DNA of 64,000 nt from positions 1-64,000 of the forward strand of contig CAJTRL010000012.1 of assembly GCA_910578715.1 (NCBI GenBank). Direction: 5' to 3'. Source of the stretch: an uncultured Lachnospiraceae bacterium. Its GTDB lineage: Bacteria; Bacillota; Clostridia; Lachnospirales; Lachnospiraceae. This document shows positions 45,248 to 53,753 of the stretch, in pieces. Within the stretch, counting starts at the first letter, position 1; every line of letters starts with the position of its first letter. A model generated the notes under the pieces. It was not told the DNA's origin. It worked only from the letters and a program-made list of their open reading frames with translations, and ran no database searches. The translations under genes and the position numbers were made by a program.

Positions 45248-46819
45248 TTAAAAGCTCTGATACAGAAACGCCGCCGTATCGTAACTGCCGCCGTAAATGC
45301 CGGTTATCAGTAACAACAGGACCACGCCATAATAACAGGCCCACCGGAAAATAATCGGTTTCGATGCCAGATATGCGCGCACGTCCTTCCCCTTTTCTTC
45401 CCATACCGAAACGGCAAGCCAGATGCACAACGCAAGCAGTAACAGCAGAAAATCATATTTGCTTAAACCAAAAGACGTAATGAGCTTTGACAATAAGGCC
45501 CGCACCTCCGGCCGGGTAAAGATTGCCTGGAAAACTGCACCGGCCTGCGCCAGGCTTTCGCTCCGAATCAGAATATCCGCCGCAAAAACGATGCACCACG
45601 TCCGGACCATACAAAAGAGCGCATAGCCCTTTCCTTCCCGGATATGCAGTTTTTGTTTCCAGACAGGATAAAAAGCCTCCAATACGAGCGAAACGCTCAT
45701 AATGATGCCATAATAAACGCCCCAGAGCATATAGTTTAACGTTCTGCCGTGCCAGGCTCCTGTAAAAAACCAGACGAGCATCGTCCCGATAATCGGCACC
45801 ACATGCCTTCCCATTCCGCTCCATTTCTTTTTGAAAACTTTTCCAATCTTACGCCCGGTTCCCGACATGATAAAGGAAAACATCACATAGTCTTTGAACC
45901 ATGTTCCCAGCGTTATATGCCATCTGCGCCAGAACTCCGCTACCGATTTGGCAAAATAAGGTCGTTTGAAATTCTCCGGCAAAACGATATCAAAACTTTC
46001 GCTGACGCCCATCGCCATATCGATGTAGCCTGAAAAATCCGCGTACAGCTGAAGCATATACAAAACGACGGCACAGGCGAAAATGCTTCCCGGCACGGAT
46101 GATGTTTCGCTCCGAAATACGCTGTCCACAAAAATACCGATTCTGTCCGCAATTACAAGTTTCTTAAAAGCGCCCCAGACAAACCGCTGTATTCCCCGGA
46201 GCATTCTGCCATAATCAAATTCATGTTCCCGCCCAAATTCCTCTACAAGCGGGCGGAACCGGTTGAACGGCCCCTGGGTAATCGCCGGAAAATAGGAAAG
46301 AAATAACAGCACTTTCAGGAAATTACGCTCCGCCTCACAGTTTTCCCTTCCCACGTCGATGACATACCCCATCGCCGTCAGCGTATAGAAAGAAATCCCC
46401 AGCGGCATCACAATTTTTCCCATAAAATCCGTCGAAATACTCGTTTTCTGTAAGAAAGGCAAGGTAAGCACCGTATATTTATAGAAGAACAGCAGACCCA
46501 GATTCACGGTAAAATACAGAATCTGCATCCTTTTCCGTTTTCCGGCAAATACCGCTTTTAACTGTTTTTTCTGCTCTTTTCCGTCACAGGATTTTAACGC
46601 CTCTTTTTCTTTTTCCAGATTATTCTTCAAAAAAAGGCCGCAGCCCCAGGTTGCAGACGCGGTCGCCAGAAGCGCCGCCGGAATCCCGCCCGTTCCGAAC
46701 ACATAGAAAAACAGGCCCGCCGCAAGCAGCACATACCATTGCATTTTCGGCGAAACCAGGTAATACAGGGCAAAAGCCGTCATCCAGAGTATGATAAAAG
46801 AACCGGATAAGAACTGCAT
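45248..46819 (-). CDS. MBOAT O-acyltransferase, DltB/AlgI-like
   Basis: 523 residues, about eleven membrane segments. AEFWRRWHITLGTWFKDYV near residue 290 and FFTGAWHGRTLNYMLWG near residue 345 are the core MBOAT motifs; the second carries the conserved catalytic His. DltB moves D-alanine from the carrier DltC across the membrane, and AlgI moves acetyl. The ATG directly follows the TAA of the carrier-protein gene, whose last codons contain its GGAGG, so the two are translationally coupled. With the carrier, the adenylating enzyme at 49327 and the SGNH protein at 50925 it makes a full Dlt-like set. Acyl group unknown. Confidence 0.94.
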   Translation of the reverse strand: MQFLSGSFIILWMTAFALYYLVSPKMQWYVLLAAGLFFYVFGTGGIPAALLATASATWGCGLFLKNNLEKEKEALKSCDGKEQKKQLKAVFAGKRKRMQILYFTVNLGLLFFYKYTVLTLPFLQKTSISTDFMGKIVMPLGISFYTLTAMGYVIDVGRENCEAERNFLKVLLFLSYFPAITQGPFNRFRPLVEEFGREHEFDYGRMLRGIQRFVWGAFKKLVIADRIGIFVDSVFRSETSSVPGSIFACAVVLYMLQLYADFSGYIDMAMGVSESFDIVLPENFKRPYFAKSVAEFWRRWHITLGTWFKDYVMFSFIMSGTGRKIGKVFKKKWSGMGRHVVPIIGTMLVWFFTGAWHGRTLNYMLWGVYYGIIMSVSLVLEAFYPVWKQKLHIREGKGYALFCMVRTWCIVFAADILIRSESLAQAGAVFQAIFTRPEVRALLSKLITSFGLSKYDFLLLLLALCIWLAVSVWEEKGKDVRAYLASKPIIFRWACYYGVVLLLLITGIYGGSYDTAAFLYQSF

Positions 46820-47062
46820 TTATTCCTCCAAAAGTCTTTCGACAAGCGCGATAATCGCTTCTTTGTTCCTGAAATTTTCCGCTATCACATATTTTGCGTC
46901 GATTTCGATATCAAATTCCTCCTCTAAGTCGCTCACCACATTGATGACCGTAAAAGAGTCGATGACGCCGTCTTCCATCATGCTGTCGCCGTCATAATCC
47001 AGCGCTTCTTCGCAGTGTTCCTCCAGAATTTCCAAAATTTTCTCTTCCATATACTTCTCCAT
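46820..47062 (-). CDS. Acyl/aminoacyl carrier protein, DltC-like
   Basis: 80 residues, acidic, the normal carrier length. GVIDSFTVINVVSDLEEEF holds the D-S motif whose Ser (about residue 37) takes the 4'-phosphopantetheine arm. The helix-II context and the following ENFRNKEAI match DltC and related carriers. It would carry an activated acyl or amino acid from the adenylating enzyme to the MBOAT. Two starts are possible: ATG 47062, ten bases after AAAGGAG, or ATG 47050, six bases after GGAG. No dedicated phosphopantetheinyl transferase is in the window. Confidence 0.93.
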   Translation of the reverse strand: MEKYMEEKILEILEEHCEEALDYDGDSMMEDGVIDSFTVINVVSDLEEEFDIEIDAKYVIAENFRNKEAIIALVERLLEE

Positions 47063-47084
47063 TGATGTTATTCTCCTTTCCGTT

Positions 47085-48320
47085 TTAACGATTAAACAGC
47101 CAGTTTTTAAGATGATAGGTGGTATAATAAAAATCCGTTACCTGCTCCGGGAAATTCAGCCCTTCAAATTTTTCAAAGGTCGCAATATAGAAAACTACCA
47201 GGATAAACGGCATCGGACAACGCGAAATACCTCTTCCCAATTTTTCAAGCGCATAACATATGCCTTCATCCTCATCCCCGGCAAGCAGCATGATATCGAG
47301 AAAACCAACGATAAACAGTGCGGCAAACCAGCGCCCCCAGTCGTTCATCAGGATAAACACCGGGAGATATGCGACGTTTGTACAAATCATCAGGATATAT
47401 TTTATCTTCTGCCGCTTAGGACTGTGCCAAATTGCCTGCACCCATATCCATAAGTATGTCCCCCAGACGGGAATCAGCATACAGACCAGCATAAATCCAT
47501 ATTTCAGGTGATGCGGTATCTCCGGCACCATATTTTTATAAAAATGGTCTTTCAACGTCCAGAAGTATTCCGCTTCCATCGGCGCGCCGTCTACGGGCTG
47601 GTCGGTATGCGCATTCAGCCCAGCCATCAATGTCGCATAATCGTCATAGATGCCGGAGCCGAACTGCATATACAGGAAAACGCCGCATATACAGAAAACA
47701 GAACAAGCAGCGCATATTACATTTCTTTTCTTCCATCCGCTTTTCCATAAATCCTGCAATATGATGACACATAAAAAAGGGAAAAACAGGAAGAAATAAA
47801 CCTGATGGATAAAAACCGCCATAACACCAAGCGCCGTAAAAAGCAAATATCTGACAACAATATTCCTGACGCCGAAATAAACGAACGCAATGAGAACCGT
47901 CAAAAGGAACAGATAAGTGTCCAGTCTGCCCATATTTTCAGCGGTCCACAAATATTCGGGAGACGCGGGCGACGCAATATAAAATACAATCAGAAAAAGT
48001 ACCGCTTTCTTCATTTCCGGATTTTTCCCTCTCCGGTAGATATATCCCGCAAACAACGCAACGGCGGCGGATAAAAGGCATAACGAGACCACGACGAAAC
48101 AATATGCCGCGGCATCCGTCACCACTTCGCCGCAAAGCAGGTGCAGAAGGCTTCCAATCAGCAGTCTGGAACCAAACCCGTAAGAATAATCTATCACATA
48201 CCACGCTTTCACATAACCGTAAACCGCATCCGCCCGGTTAATATAAATGGAATATAACAAAAAAATTCCAACCATCAGTTCAACACTGTATTTACTTAGC
48301 CAATTTCTGATTTTATTCAT
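47085..48320 (-). CDS. Multi-spanning membrane protein of unknown function
   Basis: 411 residues, about ten hydrophobic segments. The first outer loop has VIDYSYGFGSRLLIGSLLHL, and NDWGRWFAALFIV lies near residue 310. I recognise no named family. Size, topology and position suggest a GT-C-like transferase or a Wzy-type protein, but the usual acidic pair is not clear. It sits inside the Dlt-like block between the formyltransferase and the carrier protein, so it may take part in it. The ATG at 48320 is 60 bases after the formyltransferase stop. Confidence 0.82.
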   Translation of the reverse strand: MNKIRNWLSKYSVELMVGIFLLYSIYINRADAVYGYVKAWYVIDYSYGFGSRLLIGSLLHLLCGEVVTDAAAYCFVVVSLCLLSAAVALFAGYIYRRGKNPEMKKAVLFLIVFYIASPASPEYLWTAENMGRLDTYLFLLTVLIAFVYFGVRNIVVRYLLFTALGVMAVFIHQVYFFLFFPFLCVIILQDLWKSGWKKRNVICAACSVFCICGVFLYMQFGSGIYDDYATLMAGLNAHTDQPVDGAPMEAEYFWTLKDHFYKNMVPEIPHHLKYGFMLVCMLIPVWGTYLWIWVQAIWHSPKRQKIKYILMICTNVAYLPVFILMNDWGRWFAALFIVGFLDIMLLAGDEDEGICYALEKLGRGISRCPMPFILVVFYIATFEKFEGLNFPEQVTDFYYTTYHLKNWLFNR

Positions 48321-48380
48321 TTACAACCTCTTCCAGACCTGTCATCACAAACGACACAAGCCTTCCATGCCGAACTGCCG

Positions 48381-49250
48381 TCAGTCCACGGCTTTATATT
48401 TTAATTTCAAAACGCTGTTTTCCCCCAGCGGCAGATAATAAAAGCCTTCCCCGCTTTCCGGCGCTTCTCCGGAAATTTTCCGATACCTCAGGATTTCCAC
48501 CCTCTCGCCGTCTATGCTCGTCTGCGCCGGAGGAAAAATGCCGCTCTTGCCATAATCCATGCTCCGCAGAAGGCGGTATATGCTTTCCGGCTCCTGGGAC
48601 AGCTCAAAAAATCCGTCTCCCGGCACCTCATAGGAGCGGTACATGCGCCGCTCTTTAGAAATCCGCTGGGCTCTCGCCCCGGCCCGCTCTTCCAGAACAG
48701 GTTCAAAGCATTCGACAAACGCTTCCAGAGCGAGCTCCATCAACTGTCCGGCCAGTTCATAAGCCTTCATGTCGGGACCGATTTCACAGCGCTTCTGAAT
48801 AATGATATTTCCCTCGTCTATGCCGGCGGTCACATAATGCCAGGTGATGCCGCTCTCCTTTTCCCCCATGAAAATGGCCCAGCTCGGCGCATTTCTGCCC
48901 GGATAGTCCGGGAGCAGGGCATTATGGAAATTCATAATCGTAATATTCTCTTTTTCCACCAGCTCTTTCGGAAATAAAAAGTTATTGCTCGCGCTGACAA
49001 TCAGCGTCTTTTCCGATATTGCCCCCAAATATGCCGCAAGCTCTTTTTTATTCTCGATTCGAACAAAGGGAACCCGATGTTCGTGGCAGATTTTCTCCAT
49101 GGTTCCGAACGGATGAACTTCATGCTCGATACATTCCAAACGATATCCGTAATCACTTTGCTTTTCGATACAGTATTTTAAAATTTCGCCCGTTATTTTA
49201 CCATAACCGATGATAATGATTTTTTTGAATGCAGTACCCAGCCTTATCAC
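48381..49250 (-). CDS. Formyltransferase family protein (FMT-like), in the Dlt-like block
   Basis: 289 residues. IIIIGYGKITGEILKYC opens the domain. IMNFHNALLPDYPGRNAPSW and GITWHYVTAGIDEGNIII hold the N-x-H and Asp of the formyl-transfer active site (10-formyl-THF dependent) in the usual order. The last 90 residues form a smaller second domain. Relatives formylate Met-tRNA, amino sugars or carrier-bound amino acids. Its place between the adenylating enzyme and the carrier protein suggests formylation of the carried amino acid, which is inference. The only start is a GTG at 49250, eight bases after AGG, so expression may be low. Confidence 0.88.
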   Translation of the reverse strand: MIRLGTAFKKIIIIGYGKITGEILKYCIEKQSDYGYRLECIEHEVHPFGTMEKICHEHRVPFVRIENKKELAAYLGAISEKTLIVSASNNFLFPKELVEKENITIMNFHNALLPDYPGRNAPSWAIFMGEKESGITWHYVTAGIDEGNIIIQKRCEIGPDMKAYELAGQLMELALEAFVECFEPVLEERAGARAQRISKERRMYRSYEVPGDGFFELSQEPESIYRLLRSMDYGKSGIFPPAQTSIDGERVEILRYRKISGEAPESGEGFYYLPLGENSVLKLKYKAVD

Positions 49251-49326
49251 CCCATTTACCTATTTCGGAAAACGTTCCGCATAATAAATAACGTATGTTT
49301 TCTATATTAATATACTTTTATCCTTC
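49251..49326. promoter_or_regulatory. AT-rich gap with weak promoter-like sequence and small hairpin
   Basis: On the minus strand TTGTAA, 17 bases and TAATAT could be a weak promoter before the formyltransferase. CGGAA-CGTT-TTCCG closer to the gene is a 5-bp hairpin just ahead of the AGG ribosome site. The gap is AT-rich compared with the locus. Low confidence. Confidence 0.3.
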
Positions 49327-50832
49327 TTACAAAAGTTCCTTCAATTTCACCCTGTCGATTTTACCGTTCGCGTTAATCGGCATTTTTTCCAGGGAAATCA
49401 CTTTACCCGGCAGCATATATTCCGGCACCAGACCGGAAATCCGCTGATTGATGTAGGATTTTTCCAGCTCTCCCTCCAGGAACAGCACGATTTTCTGCCT
49501 CTTTTCATCATACAGGCAGCAGCAGAGGGATATCTCTTCCAAAGAAGAAACGGCTGTTTCAATTTCTCCGAGTTCAATACGGTGTCCCATATGCTTGATT
49601 TGAAAATCTTTTCTGGAAAGATAAAGAATCTCGCCATACTCGTTATACTTCACCAAATCCCCGGTCCGGTAAATGACTTCCGGTACGAAAGGATTCAGAG
49701 GATTCTGTACGAAAGCCTCTTTCGTTTTCTCCGGATTATTGTAATAGCCCATGGAAAGGGAAGTTCCCCGAACGCATAGTTCTCCGATTTCTTCTCCTGA
49801 CACAGGCTCGTTTTGCTCATTCAGCACGAGAATGTCCGTATTCGCCATCGGAACGCCGATAGGAAGCGGCTCGTCGTCCGCAAATTCTCTATTAACAATA
49901 TAGTAAGTACAGGCATCCGTTATTTCCGTGGGACCGTACAGGTTCGCATACAACACGTCCGGCAGAAATTTCCGCCAGACATTCAGCTGTTTGTTCGGCA
50001 TCACTTCCCCACAGAAAAGCACGCGCTGTAACGTCCCTGACAAATCCACGTTCCGAAATGCTTTTAACTTCGCTACCACGATTAACGCCGAGGGAACCCA
50101 GAATATCGTGTTGATTTCCTTTTTTTTCAGATATTCCAGCAAAGGCACCGGCTGCGCGAACAGCTTTTTCGGGATGATATAGGTGGTCGCCCCGGTTTTC
50201 AGCGTACTGTAAATATCCAGAATGGAATTGTCAAAGTAAAAAGGCGCCTGATTGCCGAAACTGTCCTTATCCGTAATGGCAAAGGTCTCCGTCACCCAGT
50301 CGATATAGTCGATGACCGAACGGTGCGTAATCGTCACGCCCTTTGGCACTCCGGTGGAGCCGGACGTAAAGAGCACATAAAGCAAATCCGTATCGATACC
50401 CCTGGCTCTTGCCGCTTCGATTTTTTCCTCACGGATTTCGGCATGGCAGGCTTCTTCGAACAGCAGAAAACTGCCCCGGTACGCATAGCTTTCAAACGTT
50501 TCTTTCAATGCGGCGGTCGTAATGACCAGCTCCGGCTCCAGCACTTCCAATATTTTATTCACACGGCTTGCGGGCATATCCACGTCTATCGGGGAATAAA
50601 AATTGCAGCTGTAAGCCGCGCCCATAAAGGAAACGAGAACGTCCACTCCTTTTTCCATATAAACGACAACAGGCCTTTTAAACAGCCCCTTTTCAATTAT
50701 CTGTGTGGCTAACGCCTTCGCCCGGCTCTGCAGTTCCCGAAACGTAACGGCTTTTTCTTCATCTACAAAAGCCGCCTTATCCGGCAGCCTTCCGGCACTT
50801 TCATCCAGCCAGTATGTCACATTTGCTTTCAT
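49327..50832 (-). CDS. Amino-acid adenylating enzyme, DltA-like
   Basis: 501 residues from the ATG at 50832 behind GGAGGTTAAG, the normal DltA length. FTSGSTGVPKGVTITH (A3 core), APFYFDNSILDIYSTL (specificity region with the Asp that binds the amino group), LFCGEVMPNKQL, NLYGPTEITDACTYY, YRTGDLVKYNEYGEI and NANGKIDRVKLKEL (A10 Lys) all fit. In DltA the Cys of the FCGEV motif is linked to D-alanine selectivity and is kept here. It should activate an amino acid with ATP and load it on the carrier at 46820. Substrate is inferred. Confidence 0.92.
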   Translation of the reverse strand: MKANVTYWLDESAGRLPDKAAFVDEEKAVTFRELQSRAKALATQIIEKGLFKRPVVVYMEKGVDVLVSFMGAAYSCNFYSPIDVDMPASRVNKILEVLEPELVITTAALKETFESYAYRGSFLLFEEACHAEIREEKIEAARARGIDTDLLYVLFTSGSTGVPKGVTITHRSVIDYIDWVTETFAITDKDSFGNQAPFYFDNSILDIYSTLKTGATTYIIPKKLFAQPVPLLEYLKKKEINTIFWVPSALIVVAKLKAFRNVDLSGTLQRVLFCGEVMPNKQLNVWRKFLPDVLYANLYGPTEITDACTYYIVNREFADDEPLPIGVPMANTDILVLNEQNEPVSGEEIGELCVRGTSLSMGYYNNPEKTKEAFVQNPLNPFVPEVIYRTGDLVKYNEYGEILYLSRKDFQIKHMGHRIELGEIETAVSSLEEISLCCCLYDEKRQKIVLFLEGELEKSYINQRISGLVPEYMLPGKVISLEKMPINANGKIDRVKLKELL

Positions 50833-50870
50833 CTTAACCTCCACAATTCTGCCTGCAAAATCGCAATCCA

Positions 50871-50922
50871 TGCGCCATGATGCGATGTCCTTCTCTCAAT
50901 CCGCGCGCTGCATCATGGCGCA
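50871..50922. repeat. Perfect 13-bp inverted repeat between SGNH and DltA-like genes
   Basis: Arms 50871-50883 and 50910-50922 with a 26-base loop. On the minus strand the stem starts two bases after the stop of the SGNH gene, and no T-run follows, so it is not a normal terminator. It may protect or process the transcript between the two genes. Confidence 0.8.
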
Positions 50923-50924
50923 GT

Positions 50925-52094
50925 TTATGGTATATTCACCGGAAAATAAGTGTCCGGCGTCTTTTCCGCTTTAACATGATATACATCGTACAAATCCGAC
51001 ATCGCAAGCCCGCTCATCTGTGGGTCATAAGAACCGTACAGTGCAATCTTTTTATCGGACGCGATTTCTTTCACCTGTTTTTCTATTTCCAAAGTAATCT
51101 GAAACGCCGCCTCCGATTCTATGTAATCATACATCATCGGCGAGTACGGTGGCAAGTATAATATTACTTCCACATCCTGGCTTTGCAGATAATCGAGCAG
51201 CGTAACGAACATCTCCATACTTTCCCCGTCGATTTCCCGGTAATCCGTCATTCGGTAAACCACCTGTTCTTCCATCGCCTGTCCGGTCATCGTGATAACG
51301 TCTTCTGCGTCCACCTCCCGCAGTTCCTTCTGATAGGAGACGCTTCCGTCATAATGTTTCGTATACAGCTCCGTCTCCCAGTCCTCCGTATAAGAAACCG
51401 CAAACCGTTTTCCTTCCGGCAGACAGGCGATGTTATAACGGAAATAATCGAGGGAAAGCCACTTGTCATGATTTCTGCCTGTATTCGGCCATCCTTCCGA
51501 ATCCTTACCGGAGACTTTCGTGCCGTTTCCACCGTTTTTTTCCGCCGGTTCATACTCCGGCTCCTGTTTTCCATCGGCTCCCTTTCCTTCCCCGGCTCCT
51601 GTCCCCGCACTCTGCCCGGTCTCATTTTCCAGGTACCGCACATAGCCTTCCAGCTCTTTCCACCGGTCATTGTTATGCGCCGCGTTGAACAAAAAGGCGT
51701 CAACGCCGATAACCATCGTCTTCGGCAGATGGCCGTCCGCCGCAAGGATTCCCGTTACCGCCCACAAATCATATATGGTGGCCTCGGAAAGTCCCGCGTT
51801 ATAAAAAGAATCCGTGCCGAACATCTCGTGGTCAAACGTAAATACCCGGCTGGAACCGATGACAACAACCTCCTTCGCCTCTTCCTGGGCATTCAGACAG
51901 GCCAGCGTCAGGTTTCTGTCATTATAATCCGACTCTTCCAATCCGACGACATTTTGCGACATATGCGTCATTTTATCTGCGATTTCATCATACGTTACGC
52001 GCAGATAGGCATAGGAATCCACATACCAGTTCACCACAGCCACCAATAGGAAAAGCGGCAGAAGAAAAAGCGCCGCCTTACACCATTTTTTCAT
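50925..52094 (-). CDS. Membrane-anchored SGNH/DltD-like protein
   Basis: 389 residues from the ATG at 52094 behind GAGGAGG, overlapping the upstream stop by 17 bases. One membrane segment (about 8-25) is followed by an outer domain. VVVIGSSRVFTFDHEMF near residue 75 is the nucleophile motif, and SDLYDVYHVKAEK near the C-terminus gives D-x2-H. A Gly-, Glu- and Lys-rich stretch of about 50 residues (DNA about 51465-51640) interrupts the domain. Adjacent to the DltA-like gene it fills the DltD role, passing the aminoacyl group to the glycan outside. Similar in layout to the protein at 40773. Confidence 0.82.
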   Translation of the reverse strand: MKKWCKAALFLLPLFLLVAVVNWYVDSYAYLRVTYDEIADKMTHMSQNVVGLEESDYNDRNLTLACLNAQEEAKEVVVIGSSRVFTFDHEMFGTDSFYNAGLSEATIYDLWAVTGILAADGHLPKTMVIGVDAFLFNAAHNNDRWKELEGYVRYLENETGQSAGTGAGEGKGADGKQEPEYEPAEKNGGNGTKVSGKDSEGWPNTGRNHDKWLSLDYFRYNIACLPEGKRFAVSYTEDWETELYTKHYDGSVSYQKELREVDAEDVITMTGQAMEEQVVYRMTDYREIDGESMEMFVTLLDYLQSQDVEVILYLPPYSPMMYDYIESEAAFQITLEIEKQVKEIASDKKIALYGSYDPQMSGLAMSDLYDVYHVKAEKTPDTYFPVNIP

Positions 52095-53748
52095 GGGCCG
52101 CCTCCTCTCCGGAAAGCGCTCCGCCTTCCCCGGTTCCAAAACTGTAACTAAATAAAAACGGCAGCGTAATAAACATCCCGTAAACATAGCGGAACTCATT
52201 ATAAACCGGGGCCGCCAGCAAAAGCGTAACAAACAGCATCAGCGAAGGCACAAAAGGCATCAGGTTTCTTTTTTCATACGCCGCATAAGCAAGCGCAAAC
52301 AGCATAAGCCATGTATTCAGCCCCAGGCTCCATACCCGGTTGAAAAAGTTCTGGAAACCCGTCAGATAATTTCCCATCGCCAGACTGTCATTGTAGGAAA
52401 AAAGTTTCCTCTCCGTCGTCACGCCGAAAGGATTGTCCACCATAAAATATTCTCCGTACACGAATAAATCATCCCGGACCCGGTAAGCCCAGTACCCCAT
52501 GGTCTGCCGCACCTCCGCCACCACATACTGCAGGGGATTGCGCAGTCCTGCGCGGAACCAGAGCTTCAGATATTCCCATTTCTGCTCTTCAATAGCCGCC
52601 TGGTTTCCCTCTTCCCGAATCAGCGCCTTCACCGGGTCAAACAGATAGGGATTGTATTCCGCTTCCAGCCGCTCTGTGGGAACAACCCGCTCTATCATCT
52701 CTATTTCTTCTTCCGTCAGTTCTCCGCCCTTTAAATAAGCACAGGTCAGATGCTGAACCGGCATCGTCAGACTTTCGATAATATCCGGGGGCTGTACATC
52801 CAGCGCCCTTAACACCGGCCCCTGCCATATCAGATAGCAAAGCAGCACAAACGCGGCGCACAGATATTTCTTTCTCTCTTTGCGTTTTGTCAGACAGTCC
52901 GATATTAATAAAATAACAGTCGTTCCCAAAAAGACAAATATGCCGTTGCTTCTCAAAAGACAGACCATAAGGCCGGATGCAAAATAAACGGCATACCGCA
53001 GATTTTCATGCTTTCCTGAAATGTCCCGCCCGGGAACGGCATATTCCGCCGTCGTCCATGTATAGAAAAACAGGGCGGCCGCAAAAAACTCATCTTTGCC
53101 CATGCAGATTGTCAGAACCGCATTAAAAGGAAGCACCGCATAAAACAGCAGTGCAAGAACAAGCCACAAAAGCCGGGTTCCCCTTTGATAAAGTTTGTAC
53201 AGGATAAAAGCGAAGACAAGAGCCATGACAGTCATCTGCCAGAATGTATAAAAAGCCAGACCTCCCGTAATCGTACCGGACAGGCGGTAACCAATTCTAA
53301 AGAAAAACTGTATGAGCAGTGTATGAAAATAAGGATGATGATTTGACTTAGGAACCATACCCAGTATCTGCTGCGTCTGCCAGACTGCGTCATTGCTGTA
53401 CCAGGTCGGATAATACATCAGATAAAAAGGCAGATAGCAGAGCAGACAGACAAGAAAAAACAAGACAAAAATATACCATTTCCCCTCCCGTTTCCGCGGT
53501 ACGGAGAGCCGGAATTTTTCCGGAAGATACGAAAAAAGCGCCTCCCTGTTAAAAAGCAGAACGCACAACAAAAGCAGGAGTGCATAGCTAATTGCCAGCC
53601 ATGACAGAATCCTGCCGATATTCCGGACAACGCCAAGTTCCTCCGCTTTTTCCAAATTGCCGAAAATAATAAAACAACTATATAGAACGGCAAAAGGAAT
53701 CAGTGTAATGAACTGCCGCTTCGTTGGTAATTTGATTTGCTTCTTCAT
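52078..53748 (-). CDS. DUF6020 family multi-spanning membrane protein, GT-C-like
   Basis: 556 residues, twelve or so hydrophobic segments. YPTWYSNDAVWQTQQILG and SNHHPYFHTLLIQ are hallmark stretches of DUF6020, a GT-C-like family of Firmicutes; the acidic residue in the first outer loop fits a polyprenyl-phosphate-sugar transferase. Function has not been shown for the family as far as I know. The ATG at 53748 is five bases from the GT4 stop, and its own end overlaps the SGNH gene. Confidence 0.88.
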   Translation of the reverse strand: MKKQIKLPTKRQFITLIPFAVLYSCFIIFGNLEKAEELGVVRNIGRILSWLAISYALLLLLCVLLFNREALFSYLPEKFRLSVPRKREGKWYIFVLFFLVCLLCYLPFYLMYYPTWYSNDAVWQTQQILGMVPKSNHHPYFHTLLIQFFFRIGYRLSGTITGGLAFYTFWQMTVMALVFAFILYKLYQRGTRLLWLVLALLFYAVLPFNAVLTICMGKDEFFAAALFFYTWTTAEYAVPGRDISGKHENLRYAVYFASGLMVCLLRSNGIFVFLGTTVILLISDCLTKRKERKKYLCAAFVLLCYLIWQGPVLRALDVQPPDIIESLTMPVQHLTCAYLKGGELTEEEIEMIERVVPTERLEAEYNPYLFDPVKALIREEGNQAAIEEQKWEYLKLWFRAGLRNPLQYVVAEVRQTMGYWAYRVRDDLFVYGEYFMVDNPFGVTTERKLFSYNDSLAMGNYLTGFQNFFNRVWSLGLNTWLMLFALAYAAYEKRNLMPFVPSLMLFVTLLLAAPVYNEFRYVYGMFITLPFLFSYSFGTGEGGALSGEEAAHEKMV

Positions 53749-53753
53749 AAGTA

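Noticed and set aside
45248..52094. Classical dlt operon for lipoteichoic acid
   Set aside because: Gene order is rearranged, extra formyltransferase and membrane genes are present, and all neighbours are glycan genes.
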